Assembly: GCA_011525365.1 (NCBI GenBank)
Contig: WTGQ01000002.1
Span: forward strand, 104,306-168,305
Reading direction: 5' to 3'
DNA length: 64,000 nucleotides
Origin: Acidobacteriota bacterium
GTDB lineage: Bacteria > Acidobacteriota > Thermoanaerobaculia > Multivoradales > Multivoraceae
Each line of letters begins with the position of its first letter. Position 1 is the first letter of the stretch. This document shows, piece by piece, positions 31,143 through 39,814 of the stretch. Position numbers and translations under genes: made by a program. Under the pieces are notes generated by a model, which saw only the letters and a list, made by a program, of their open reading frames with translations, had not been told where the DNA came from and made no database searches.

Positions 31143-31430
31143 CTACACGCCCTCGACGATCACGACATCCGTGTTGGCGGCCTGGCTGAGCTTCTCTCTC
31201 AGGTCGGCGAAGTCGGCCCCGTCCTGCCATTCCCTGGCCTGTTCGACGCTGTCGAACTCGACGATGACGAGACGGTCGGGCTTCCAGTCGCCCCTGATGG
31301 CCTCGGCGGCGCCGCCGCGCACCAGGTAGCGGCCGCCGTGGGTCTCGACGACCGCCGGCACCTGCTCGAGAGCGCTGTTGTAGGCGGCTTCGTCTTTCAC
31401 TTGAACACTGATGATCGCGTATCCAGCCAT
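31143..31430 (-). CDS. DUF1330-family protein
   Basis: 95-residue single-domain protein of the dimeric alpha/beta-barrel (ferredoxin-like) type. It has the DUF1330 pattern: GYAIISVQVKDEAAYN at the start, GGRYLVRGG in the middle and RLVIVEFDSVEQAREW toward the end. Family members have no assigned reaction. A ribosome binding site AGGAGGCC precedes the ATG. It stands just downstream of the quinoprotein gene on the same strand and may be cotranscribed with it. Confidence 0.9.
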   Translation of the reverse strand: MAGYAIISVQVKDEAAYNSALEQVPAVVETHGGRYLVRGGAAEAIRGDWKPDRLVIVEFDSVEQAREWQDGADFADLREKLSQAANTDVVIVEGV

Positions 31431-31459
31431 GGTGGGGCCTCCTAGGCGTAGGTTGAGTG

Positions 31460-33232
31460 TCAGGGCAGTGCGAACACGAACAGGTTGTTGCCCGAGCTGG
31501 GACGCAGCTCCGGCGTGAGCCCGGACAGCAGGGCCGCCGACCGGTTGCCCGTGCTGGCCGCGACGTACTGGCGTCCGTCGACGGCGTAGGTGATCGGGAA
31601 GCCGGTCACGGGCGAGCCGAGGTTGATCTCCCAGAGGCTCTCGCCGGTCTCGTCGTCCAGGGCGCGGAACCGGCCGTTGCCGTCGCCGACGAAGACGAGG
31701 CCTCCGCCCGTGACGAAGAGCGACATCAGGCCGGCACGCTGCTCGTAGGTCCAGAGCGACTTGCCCGTTTCGGCGGATACGGCGTGGACGGATCCGCTCA
31801 GGTCGGTGCCGGGCGCGATCTGGTGCTCGGCGTCCAGGGCGTAGATCTGGAGCCGGCCGGAGCGGGTCGCCGTCATCAGGGCGCAGGAGTTGCGCATCGG
31901 CACGTACATCGCGTTCGTCAGCGGGCTGTAGGCGCCGGCCTGCCAGTCCTTGCCGCCGATGTAGGTGGGGCAGACGTAGGCCTCCTGGCCGAGTTCCCGG
32001 AACACGACTTCCGAGTTCTCGGTGACCGCGCCGGTGGCGCCGTCGATCATGGAGATCACGTTCTGGCGGATCGTCGGCCGCGCCCAGAGGAACTCGCCGG
32101 TCTCGCGGTCGAGGGTGTAGACGACGCCGGTCTTGCCGGGGACGCCGGTGATCACCTTGCGCGTCTCTCCCGGTTCGATGCGGGGGTTGATCCAGTCGAC
32201 CTCGTCGGCGTCGGGGGAGACCGCCGTATCGACCAGCATGCGCTCGAAGGGATGGTCGAGGTCCCAGTGGTCGTTCAGATGCTGGTAGTGCCAGGCGATC
32301 TCACCGCTGTTCGCGTCGAGCGCGAGGGTCGAGTTGTGGTACAGGTGCCGGAGTTCCCTGCCGCCGAGCAGGAATTTCGGCGCCGGCGACGTCACCGAGG
32401 TGCCGATGTAGATCAGCTCCAGGCCCGGGTCGTAGCTCGGCACCATCCAGGTGCCGACGTGCGTGCGGTCCTCGAACGGCGTGTCGCCCCAGGTCTCGTC
32501 GCCCGGTTCGCCGGGAGCGGGAATCGTGCGGGTGCGCCAGAGTTCGGCCCCGGTTTTCGCGTCGTGAGCGACGATGACGCAGGCGTCCGGGCCGCCGCGG
32601 GGCAGGCAGCTTCGGCCCGAGATGACCTTGCCGTCGGCGATGATCGGGCCGGAGCTCTGCATCGCCGGATGCGTCTTGTAGTCGAGGATCATCGTCTCCC
32701 AGACCAGCTCGCCGGTTGCGGCGTCCAGGGCGAAGACGAACTCGTCGACGCTCGTGTCGATGATCAGGCCGCCGTGGATCGCGATGTTCCGGTTGTTCGC
32801 GGCGAGCCCGCCGACCTGCTGGAGGATGTTCTCCGGGTGCTCGCGCCGGTACTCCCAGATGAGGTCGCCGGTCACCGCGTCGATGGCCTGGATGACGTCG
32901 ATGGGGTTCGGCATGTACATCACGCCGTCGTAGACGAGCGGCGTCCCCTGCTGGCGCCCTTCGCTCATGCCGCGGGACCAGACCAGCCGCAGGTCGTCGA
33001 CGTTCTCGGGCGTGATCTGGTCGAGCGGGCTGTAGCCCCAGCCGTCGAGCGTGCGGCGCCACATCAGCCAGTCGTCGTCGCTCGGGTTCTGGAGCATGGC
33101 GTCCGTCACCGGGACGAAGTCGCCGCGTTCGGGCTCGGGAGCCGATTGTGCTTCGGCGAGCGGGATCTTCGAGGAGACCGAAAGAAGGGCAAGCAGGAGT
33201 GCCGCTCGCAGGAGGAGACCGCGCTGATTCAC
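31460..33232 (-). CDS. PQQ-dependent alcohol-dehydrogenase-like quinoprotein
   Basis: 590 residues, GTG start, signal peptide ending near AEAQS, so periplasmic. Repeated propeller-blade tryptophan motifs are visible: DAVTGDLIWEY, DAATGELVWET, DAKTGAELWRT, DRETGEFLWAR, SAETGKSLWTY and DDETGESLWEI. HYQHLNDHWDLDHPFE resembles the segment before the active site in type I/II alcohol dehydrogenases. The adjacent cysteine pair that forms the unusual vicinal disulfide in methanol and ethanol dehydrogenases is missing; the matching region reads GGLAANNRNIAI. There is no C-terminal cytochrome c domain. The substrate and even the cofactor are therefore less certain than the fold. Confidence 0.85.
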   Translation of the reverse strand: MNQRGLLLRAALLLALLSVSSKIPLAEAQSAPEPERGDFVPVTDAMLQNPSDDDWLMWRRTLDGWGYSPLDQITPENVDDLRLVWSRGMSEGRQQGTPLVYDGVMYMPNPIDVIQAIDAVTGDLIWEYRREHPENILQQVGGLAANNRNIAIHGGLIIDTSVDEFVFALDAATGELVWETMILDYKTHPAMQSSGPIIADGKVISGRSCLPRGGPDACVIVAHDAKTGAELWRTRTIPAPGEPGDETWGDTPFEDRTHVGTWMVPSYDPGLELIYIGTSVTSPAPKFLLGGRELRHLYHNSTLALDANSGEIAWHYQHLNDHWDLDHPFERMLVDTAVSPDADEVDWINPRIEPGETRKVITGVPGKTGVVYTLDRETGEFLWARPTIRQNVISMIDGATGAVTENSEVVFRELGQEAYVCPTYIGGKDWQAGAYSPLTNAMYVPMRNSCALMTATRSGRLQIYALDAEHQIAPGTDLSGSVHAVSAETGKSLWTYEQRAGLMSLFVTGGGLVFVGDGNGRFRALDDETGESLWEINLGSPVTGFPITYAVDGRQYVAASTGNRSAALLSGLTPELRPSSGNNLFVFALP

Positions 33233-33261
33233 AGAATCAGCGACTCTAGCTGAGTTGGGTG

Positions 33262-34395
33262 CTAGCGCGGCGCGGAGAGCCGAACTTCGGTCTCGGTTTC
33301 CTCTTCGCCGCGGAGCAGGCTCACGGTGACCGAGTCGCCCGGCTGCTGCCGTTCAAGCAGTGCCCGGATGTCGCTGACCGACTGGACCGGTTGGCCTTCG
33401 ATCGCGGTGATCACGTCGCCGAGGACGATGCCCTGGCGGGTGCGTCGGGTGGGGCGCAGGCCCGCGCGGTCGGCCCCGGAGTTGCGGACGACCTCCAGGA
33501 CCAGCACACCGTCCACCTGCGGCCGCACCCGGGCGCCCTCCACCAGGGTGACGCCCAGTTGCGGGCGGTTCACTCGCCCGTGCGCGACCAGCTCCGGCAC
33601 AACCCAGTTCACCGTGTCGACCGGAATCGCGAAGCCGATGCCGGCCCAGGCGCCGCCGGACGAGACGATCTGCGTGTTCACGCCGATCAGCCGGCCGCTC
33701 GAGTCGAGGAGCGGACCGCCGGAGTTGCCCGGGTTGATCGCGGCGTCGGTCTGGATGACCCCCTGTAGCTCGCGTCCGCCGACCGACTGGACTTCCCGGT
33801 CGAGGGCGCTGATCACGCCGGTCGTCAGGGTGTAGTCGAGACCGAAGGGGTTGCCGATCGCCAGAACGGATTGCCCGACCTGCAGGTCGCTCGACGAGCC
33901 GACCGGGATCGGCCGCAGCTCCTGGGCGGGCGCCTCGATTCGGAGCACGGCGAGGTCCATCTCCGGGTCTTGTCCGACGAACGTGGCGGGCCAGGTCGTC
34001 TGGTCGTGGAGGGTGACCTGGTAGGTGTCGGCATTCCGGATCACATGGAAGTTCGTGACGACGTGGCCCTTGTCGTCCCACAGGAAGCCGCTGCCGGTAC
34101 CGTCCTGAACGCGGTCGAAGCGACGTCCGAGAAAGCTGACCCGCTGCTCGCGCTGCGTCGTGATGTAGACGACCGACGGCTGCGTCTCGCGAAACAGGTT
34201 GACCGTTGCGCGCTCTTCGGGGAGCAGCCCCGAACTCGGCGTCACCCGCCGCGGCTCGCCCTGGCCTTCCGCCTGAAGCACGTTGCCCTGCCAGCGCGAG
34301 CCCAGCAGGAAGGCGAGCCCGGCGAGCACGAGCAGGCCCGCCGTGGCGGCGATTCGCGGCCGTTCGGTGGGGCCGTTTGAAGGTGCGCGGAGCAT
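33262..34395 (-). CDS. HtrA/DegP-type serine protease with one PDZ domain
   Basis: 377 residues. Membrane anchor at residues 16-32, so the protease faces the periplasm. The trypsin-like domain has an intact triad: H117 in VTNFHVIRN, D147 in PEMDLAVLRI and S225 in NPGNSGGPLLD. A single PDZ domain (about 275-370) has the carboxylate-binding and GDVITAIEGQPVQSVSDIRALLE segments. Length and single PDZ are closest to DegS-like members, which sense misfolded outer-membrane proteins. No anti-sigma factor gene is adjacent, so the DegS role is inference. Confidence 0.93.
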   Translation of the reverse strand: MLRAPSNGPTERPRIAATAGLLVLAGLAFLLGSRWQGNVLQAEGQGEPRRVTPSSGLLPEERATVNLFRETQPSVVYITTQREQRVSFLGRRFDRVQDGTGSGFLWDDKGHVVTNFHVIRNADTYQVTLHDQTTWPATFVGQDPEMDLAVLRIEAPAQELRPIPVGSSSDLQVGQSVLAIGNPFGLDYTLTTGVISALDREVQSVGGRELQGVIQTDAAINPGNSGGPLLDSSGRLIGVNTQIVSSGGAWAGIGFAIPVDTVNWVVPELVAHGRVNRPQLGVTLVEGARVRPQVDGVLVLEVVRNSGADRAGLRPTRRTRQGIVLGDVITAIEGQPVQSVSDIRALLERQQPGDSVTVSLLRGEEETETEVRLSAPR

Positions 34396-34449
34396 CGGCC
34401 AAAACTAACAGGCGGCAAGTGGGAGTTGTTCCGGAGCTACACTCGACGC

Positions 34450-35553
34450 ATGATCCTCACAGACAGGAACGTGTCCAGAACGGAGTTCGAGGCCGGCACG
34501 GGCTGGGCCCTCAAACCGGAGGGCGCCTGCAAGGGCGCGGCCTGCGTGCCTCTCTTCGACCGTGCCCCGGCGTCGTCGGGCCCGATCGACGGGCTTGCCG
34601 TGGCCGAGGCCATCGGTCTGCCGGTCGTACACGACGAGGAGCACGGTGTGTGGGCGGTGGGCCCCGAGTCGATCGGCTCGCGAGCGCTCGTGTCCGCCGA
34701 GGACGCCGAGTTCGAACTGCCCGATCTCGACGGGAAGCCGTTCCGGCTCTCGAGCCTGCGCGGGCGGAAGGTCGTCGTCTACGCCTGGGCGCCCTACTGA
34801 GGGTGCTCGGCTCACCTGCCCGGGTGGCAGGCGCTGCGCGACGAGCTTCATCCGCGGGGCTTCGAACTGGTCACGGTCGGTCTCGACACGTTGGGGGCCG
34901 AGGGCTGCCGCCCGTTCATCGAGGCCGCTAGCCCCAAGCACCCCTCGCTGGTCGACCGTCACCACCTGCTGGCCAGGGTCTTCGGCGTGATCAACATCCC
35001 CAGTTCGGTCTGGCTCGACGAGTCGGGCACGATCGTACGGCCTGCGGAGAACGCGCCGGCGCCGCCGACGGGCGACGCGCCGAAGCTGGGGTCTCGCTCC
35101 CCCATTCCCGGTCGCTTCGGTGAGATGCTGGAGGAGGCGGCGAAGATCCCGGCCGACACCGACGACTACCACCTTGCGCTGCGCGATTGGGTTGAGAAGG
35201 GTGCCGAGAGTCGATTCGCGCTTTCGCCGGACGAAGTGATCGAACGATCGCGGCCGCGCGACGCGAACGTGTCCCTCGGCCACGCCCACTTCGAACTCGC
35301 TTCGCACCTGGAGCTCGAGGGTCACCACGACGCGGCGGTCCGCCACTTCCGCGAGGCGCACCGCCTGGTTCCCGACAGTTGGTCCTTCCGCCGCCAGGCC
35401 TGGTCGCTCGAAGGAGGCGCCGAGGGTCCATTCGCGCGCTTCTGGCAGGGCCCGAGCGAAGCGGACCCCGAGGCATGGCCCTACGAGGGCGATTGGCTCA
35501 GCGACATTCGGGAGGAGGGGCCGGAGAACTACGCCGAGCGCTTCGAGCCCTGA
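34450..35553 (+). CDS. Redoxin/thioredoxin-like protein, predicted selenoprotein (Sec117 by in-frame TGA at 34798)
   Basis: A single open frame from the ATG at 34450 to 35553, interrupted only by TGA at 34798-34800. Read through, it gives 367 residues. The strand-loop before the TGA (RGRKVVVYAWAPY) and after it (GCSAHLPGWQALRDELH) is the classic redoxin beta1-active-site-alpha1 unit. The TGA falls exactly where related proteins have the first redox Cys (W-x-x-C-G-C), giving U117-G-C119. The fold continues with FELVTVGLDT and FGVINIPSSVWLDESGTIVRPAE (cis-Pro loop). Residues 1-75 form an extra N-terminal domain with two cysteines (ACKGAAC); the C-terminus is helical. A SECIS-like hairpin follows the TGA. 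A nonsense mutation or sequencing error is the alternative. Confidence 0.75.
34801..34831 (+). promoter_or_regulatory. Bacterial-type SECIS hairpin
   Basis: CCTGCC (34815-34820) pairs perfectly with GGCAGG (34826-34831) around the 5-nt loop CGGGT. The loop begins 20 nt after the TGA, has G as its second base and a 6-bp stem. This meets the published bacterial SECIS rules: loop of 3-14 nt, G in the first two loop positions, and 16-37 nt from UGA to loop. Such a hairpin recruits SelB with Sec-tRNA. It lies inside the coding sequence, as bacterial SECIS elements do. Confidence 0.7.
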
Positions 35554-35596
35554 CTGGGTGCGCCGGCGTCCCCGCCGGCATCCGCCCGCAGGGCGG
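35554..35596 (-). repeat. Intergenic hairpin repeat, copy E
   Basis: Starts on the first base after the selenoprotein stop codon. It reads CTGGGTGC (35554-35561), hairpin GCCGGCG-TCCC-CGCCGGC (35562-35579), then CCGCCC-GCA-GGGCGG (35582-35596). The stop-adjacent position matches copy C and suggests a 3'-end function. It fills most of the gap to the isomerase gene. Confidence 0.85.
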
Positions 35597-35638
35597 AATC
35601 CGGTCGCGTTGCGGGCGGCGCTACCATCCGCCACCGTG

Positions 35639-37261
35639 ATGCAAGTCGAGGCGGACTCCAGGCTCATCGCGGCGTTGGAGCGTCGCCGCCGCCAGTGGCG
35701 CGACCTCGATGGCACTGCCCGCCTGTGGTCCCGCGACGCCTCGCTCTGGAGCGATTCGGGTGAGGAGGACTGGCTCGGCTGGCTCGATGTCGAACGCCTG
35801 GGCCACCTGGCGCTCCTCGACGTCGCCGGCAAGCGTCTCGCGAAACGGGCATCTGCGCTCGTCGAGCATCTCGCCGGACCGCCGTTCGAGCGGTGCCTTC
35901 TCCTCGGCATGGGCGGCTCGGCGCTGGGCGCGGACCTGCTGTGGCGGGCGCTGCCTCGCCAGGTCGACGCGGAGTTCATCTGCCTCGACACGACGGACCC
36001 TCGCGAGATCGCCTGCGCGCTCGACGGAGTCGATCCGTCGGCGCTGCGGGTCATAGCGGCGTCGAAGTCGGGCGGTACTCTCGAAACCCGGCTGGCGTTC
36101 GAACTGCTGCTAGACCGGCTGGGTGATGCGGCTTTGGTCTCCGCACTGGCGATCACCGATCGAGGCTCAGCGCTGGAAAGGCGAGCGCGGACTGCCGGAA
36201 CCCCGGTCGTCTTCGGCCAGCCTGACGTCGGCGGCCGGTTCTCCGTTCTCTCCGCGTTCGGTCTGGCTCCGGCCGCGCTCGCCGGGATCGATGTCGAGCC
36301 GCTGGTTCTGAGCGCGCGGCAAATGGCCACCGGGTGCCGCCTGTCGGACGATGGTGAAGAGACGAACCCGGGAGTCGAACTGGGCCTGCTGCTCGCCGCT
36401 GCGCACGACTGCGGCCGCGACAAGCTCTACCTCCATGCGCCGGACGGCTGCGCGGAGATGGTCGCCTGGGTCGAGCAGCTCCTCGCCGAGTCGCTCGGCA
36501 AGGGCGGCGTGCTGCTGCTGCCCGTCACGGCGGCGGGCTTGCCGGCGGAGTCAGCGCCTGACCGACTCGACATCGCATTGGGCAGCGGCGCGAGTGCCGG
36601 TGTGCCCGCGGGAGCGCCACTCGCGCATATCGAGGCGGACCTTCCCTCGGAGCTCGGCGGCGAGTTCTTCCGCTGGCAGTTCGCCACGGCAGTTGCCGGC
36701 GCACTGCTGGGCGTCAACCCCTTCGACCAGCCGGACGTGGAGTCGTCCAAGGTCGTCACCCGGAACTACGTGGAGCGGATGAAGGCCGGCGATGCTGGAA
36801 CGCCCGTCGGCGTGGTCCGGCTGAGCGAGGTCAGCGAGCTTGGGCTGGCCCAGCTCCTGGGCACCCACCTCGCGACGTTTCCAGACCGTGGCTACGCCGC
36901 CATTTCGGCATACCTCGACCGCAGCCGCCGCAACTGCGAGCTGCTCGACACGCTGCGGCGCAGCGTCGCCGGGCGCACCGGCGGCGCGTCCGTGCTCGGC
37001 TTCGGCCCCAGCTTCCTCCACTCCACGGGCCAGGCCCACAAGGGCGGCCCCAACTGCGGCCTGTTCCTGCAGATCACCGCCGACCCGCCGGCCGCCGACC
37101 TCCCGGTGCCGGGCGAAGACCTGACTTTCGGCCAGGTCCAGCTCGCCCAGGCTTGGGGCGACTACGAGGTGCTGGTCGAGCGGGACCGGCGGGTGCTGGC
37201 CGTACACATCGACGGTGCTGTCGAAGCGGGGCTACGGCGCTTGGTCGAGGCGGTCGGCTAG
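35639..37261 (+). CDS. Glucose-6-phosphate isomerase domain protein (as in transaldolase/PGI fusions)
   Basis: 540 residues from the ATG at 35639; a GTG at 35636 directly before it is an alternative. The frame is open upstream through the repeat, which I exclude. SIS-domain motifs: LLLGMGGSALGADLL, VIAASKSGGTLETRLAFELLL and VFGQPDVGGRFSVLSAFGL (the G-G-R-x-S-x-x-S/T site). The C-terminal LHSTGQAHKGGPNCGLFLQI is typical of the isomerase half of bifunctional transaldolase/PGI proteins. No transaldolase domain or gene is attached here. It interconverts glucose 6-phosphate and fructose 6-phosphate in the cytoplasm. Confidence 0.9.
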   Translation: MQVEADSRLIAALERRRRQWRDLDGTARLWSRDASLWSDSGEEDWLGWLDVERLGHLALLDVAGKRLAKRASALVEHLAGPPFERCLLLGMGGSALGADLLWRALPRQVDAEFICLDTTDPREIACALDGVDPSALRVIAASKSGGTLETRLAFELLLDRLGDAALVSALAITDRGSALERRARTAGTPVVFGQPDVGGRFSVLSAFGLAPAALAGIDVEPLVLSARQMATGCRLSDDGEETNPGVELGLLLAAAHDCGRDKLYLHAPDGCAEMVAWVEQLLAESLGKGGVLLLPVTAAGLPAESAPDRLDIALGSGASAGVPAGAPLAHIEADLPSELGGEFFRWQFATAVAGALLGVNPFDQPDVESSKVVTRNYVERMKAGDAGTPVGVVRLSEVSELGLAQLLGTHLATFPDRGYAAISAYLDRSRRNCELLDTLRRSVAGRTGGASVLGFGPSFLHSTGQAHKGGPNCGLFLQITADPPAADLPVPGEDLTFGQVQLAQAWGDYEVLVERDRRVLAVHIDGAVEAGLRRLVEAVG

Positions 37262-37283
37262 CCAAGATTCGGAACGAGGCAGA

Positions 37284-37308
37284 CCACACTGCCGTGGCAG
37301 CGCTGTGG
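37284..37308 (+). terminator. Possible terminator hairpin after the isomerase gene
   Basis: CCACA-CTGCC (37284-37293), loop GT, GGCAG (37296-37300), a CGC bulge and TGTGG (37304-37308) form a 10-bp bulged stem 22 bp after the isomerase stop. No T-run follows, so rho-independent termination is uncertain. Confidence 0.35.
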
Positions 37309-37441
37309 TAGTGTCCTGAACTCCTGCCACGCGAGGAAGGCTGTCTGTGCGGACAGCGAGTACCGCATGGTGGTGTCCCCGTGGCACAGCGAGGTTCCCC
37401 GGCGGTACCGATGGTTGGGAAGGGTCTTCTGCGAGGAGGCC

Positions 37442-39619
37442 ATGACGGTAGCCAGTTCCTCCGTCTCTCTGCATCGGCCAGAATCGGTTCGTTTCGGGCC
37501 GTTTCGGTTCGACCGTGCCTCGGGAATCCTCTATCGCGGCGTTGAGGAGCTCTATCTGCCGCCGCGCGCACTCAACGTGCTTCGGGTTCTCGTGGACCGG
37601 AGCGGCGAGGTGGTGTCCAAGGACGAGCTGGTCGAGGCCGTCTGGCACGACGTCACGGTCACCGATCAGTCTCCCGCCGAAGCCATAGGAGTGGTGCGGG
37701 AGGTCTTGGGCGACGACTGCCACCATCCGACGTTCATCCAGACGGTTCACCGGCGCGGCTACCGCTTCATCGCCGACGTGGAAGCCGATGACGCCGAGGT
37801 CCGGCCCGCCAGACCCGAAGTGGTCGGTCCCGTCGACTCGCGCGGGGTGCTCACCCTCGCGCCGGCCGGGCCGGTCCGTCCGAAGCTCCTGAGGCCGGCG
37901 GTCCTCTCGGTCGCCGTCCCGGTGCTACTCGCCGGAGTCGGGCTTTCCGTCTGGCTCGCCCGGGGTGTTGACGAAGCTCGGCCCCCGGCGCTTCACCTGC
38001 CGGTCGCGCTTCCCCATCCGGTCCTGCCCGCCACCCCGACCAGCGTGGCCCTCTCTCCCGACGGCACCCGCCTGGTCTACCGGGCCGCTTTCGACCGCGG
38101 CGACGGCCTCTTCGTCCTCCACCTCGACCGCCGCGGCCAGCGTCCGCTCGAAGGCACCGAGGGCGGCTTCGGTCCCTTCTTCTCCCCCGATGGCCAGTGG
38201 GTCGGCTACTTCAACGAAGAGGGCCGCCTGTGGAAGATCTTCCTGAGCGGCGGGCCGCCGGTGGAGGTGGCCAGGGCCACCGAGGGTCCGGTGAGCGGCG
38301 CCAGTTGGGCGGACGATGGAACGATCGTGTTCGCCAAGGGCCCGCGTTCGATGCTGTGGCGGGTCTCGGCCGAGGGTGGCCGCCCGACGCTGCTGGCGGC
38401 GCCCGACCCCAGCACCGGCGAGAACGGCTACCTCTGGCCCGAGGTTCTTCCCGGCAGCGAATGGGTGCTGTTCACGGTCGAGCCGGTGGGCGTCGCCGGC
38501 GTCGAGGACTTCAGACTGGCGAGCCTCTCGCTTGAGACCGGAGAGGTGCGCCGCCTGGAGGTGGGAGGAGGCATGCAGCCTCGCCGTTTGGGAAGCGGGC
38601 AGCTTGTCTTCGCTCGCCGCGCCTCCCTCTTCGCGGCGCCGTTCGACCCGGACGGACCCGAAGTGACCGGTCCGGCCCTGCCCATCGTGCAGAACGTGAT
38701 GACGCTCAGCCGGGGCGCCGGCCAGTTCGCGGTGAGCGAGGCCGGAGTGCTGGCCTACGTGCCCGGGGATGCCCTTGTCAGCACCCTGCAGTGGGCCGGC
38801 GGAGAGGACGGCGAGGAGATGCCGCTGCTGGAGGGTACGTTGGGGCGCCACCGACTCTCGCCCGACCACCGGTTCCTGGCGCTGGAGATCGACGGCGACA
38901 TCTGGACCTACGATCTCCGGCGCGATGCCCTGACCCGTTTCACCACCGACGAAGCGGGCGAGCTGCTGCCGCTGTGGGCGACCGACGGCGCCAGCCTGGT
39001 CTTCTCGTCCAACCGCGAGGGACCGCTTCACCTCTTCATCAAGCCGGTCGACGGAGCGGGCGCCGAGGCCTTGCTGTTCCGCAGCGCCTACCCCAAGCTG
39101 GCCGATTCCTGGTCTTCGGACGGCCGCTGGCTCGCCTACACCGAGATTCACCCGGAGACCGGTCGTGACTTGTGGCTGCTGCCGATGCCGGAGGCCGGAG
39201 AGGCGCGACCGCTGCTGCGGACCGGCTTCGACGAATCGCAGGCGAGCTTCTCGCCCGACGGAAGCTGGGTCGCCTTCGTCTCCAACGAGGCCGGCTCCTT
39301 CGAGGTGTTCGTGCAGCCGTTCCCGCAGCCGGGCCCGCGCTACCAGGTCTCGACCCGGGGCGGCAGCTCTCCACAGTGGTCGCCGTCGGGAGACGAGCTG
39401 TTCTTCGCCGTCGGCGAGACCCTGATGGCGGTCACGATCGAGTCGGCGTCGCCGTTTCGGGTGGGAGCGCCGCGCCGGATCCTGGACGTTCCCAACAGCA
39501 ACTCCTTCTTCGCCGTCGGTCCGGAAGGCCGGCGCCTGCTAGTGGGCAAGCGGCAGCAATCGGTCCGGCCGGACCGGTTGCACCTGGTGACCGATGGCGC
39601 CTCGCTGATCCCGGGCTGA
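37442..39619 (+). CDS. Winged-helix DNA-binding protein fused to a TolB-like WD40/PD40 propeller
   Basis: 725 residues from the ATG at 37442, after GAGGAGG (37433-37439). Domain order: an OmpR/CadC-type winged helix (about 10-110: FGPFRFDRASGILYRG, LPPRALNVLRVLVDRSGEVVSKDELVEAVWHD, FIQTVHRRGYRFIADVE), one membrane helix (about 150-172), then a six-bladed PD40 propeller with SPDGTRLVYRA, SPDGQWVGYFNE, SSDGRWLAYTE, SPDGSWVAFVSNEAGSFEVFVQPFP and SPSGDELFFAVG. The layout is a membrane-spanning one-component regulator with an outside sensor, common in Acidobacteriota. It lies directly before a TonB receptor, which is a likely target. Confidence 0.9.
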   Translation: MTVASSSVSLHRPESVRFGPFRFDRASGILYRGVEELYLPPRALNVLRVLVDRSGEVVSKDELVEAVWHDVTVTDQSPAEAIGVVREVLGDDCHHPTFIQTVHRRGYRFIADVEADDAEVRPARPEVVGPVDSRGVLTLAPAGPVRPKLLRPAVLSVAVPVLLAGVGLSVWLARGVDEARPPALHLPVALPHPVLPATPTSVALSPDGTRLVYRAAFDRGDGLFVLHLDRRGQRPLEGTEGGFGPFFSPDGQWVGYFNEEGRLWKIFLSGGPPVEVARATEGPVSGASWADDGTIVFAKGPRSMLWRVSAEGGRPTLLAAPDPSTGENGYLWPEVLPGSEWVLFTVEPVGVAGVEDFRLASLSLETGEVRRLEVGGGMQPRRLGSGQLVFARRASLFAAPFDPDGPEVTGPALPIVQNVMTLSRGAGQFAVSEAGVLAYVPGDALVSTLQWAGGEDGEEMPLLEGTLGRHRLSPDHRFLALEIDGDIWTYDLRRDALTRFTTDEAGELLPLWATDGASLVFSSNREGPLHLFIKPVDGAGAEALLFRSAYPKLADSWSSDGRWLAYTEIHPETGRDLWLLPMPEAGEARPLLRTGFDESQASFSPDGSWVAFVSNEAGSFEVFVQPFPQPGPRYQVSTRGGSSPQWSPSGDELFFAVGETLMAVTIESASPFRVGAPRRILDVPNSNSFFAVGPEGRRLLVGKRQQSVRPDRLHLVTDGASLIPG

Positions 39620-39814
39620 TCCTGTGAGTGGCCTGCCTCTCCGGCGCTTCGAAACTCCTTAGTACAAGTTTCCAGTCTTCTTCGATCCGGCTTTGAGACT
39701 GGCGCCGGGGGGCTGCGTAGCGTAGTGGAGGGAGAACAGAAGCTCCCGACAACTCAAGGGTCATCGTGCCCGCCAGGCTCAGGTCGCGCTGGCCCCTGTC
39801 CAGGAGGAGGCACC

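Noticed and set aside
31457-33253. 598-codon plus-strand open frame opposite the quinoprotein
   Set aside because: Low-complexity Asp/Val/Arg/Gly-rich translation typical of an antisense frame in GC-rich DNA.
34798-34800. Reading the in-frame TGA as a pseudogene or as two separate genes
   Set aside because: The second half has no start signal, both halves form one thioredoxin fold, no other damage is visible and a SECIS-like hairpin follows; kept only as an alternative explanation.
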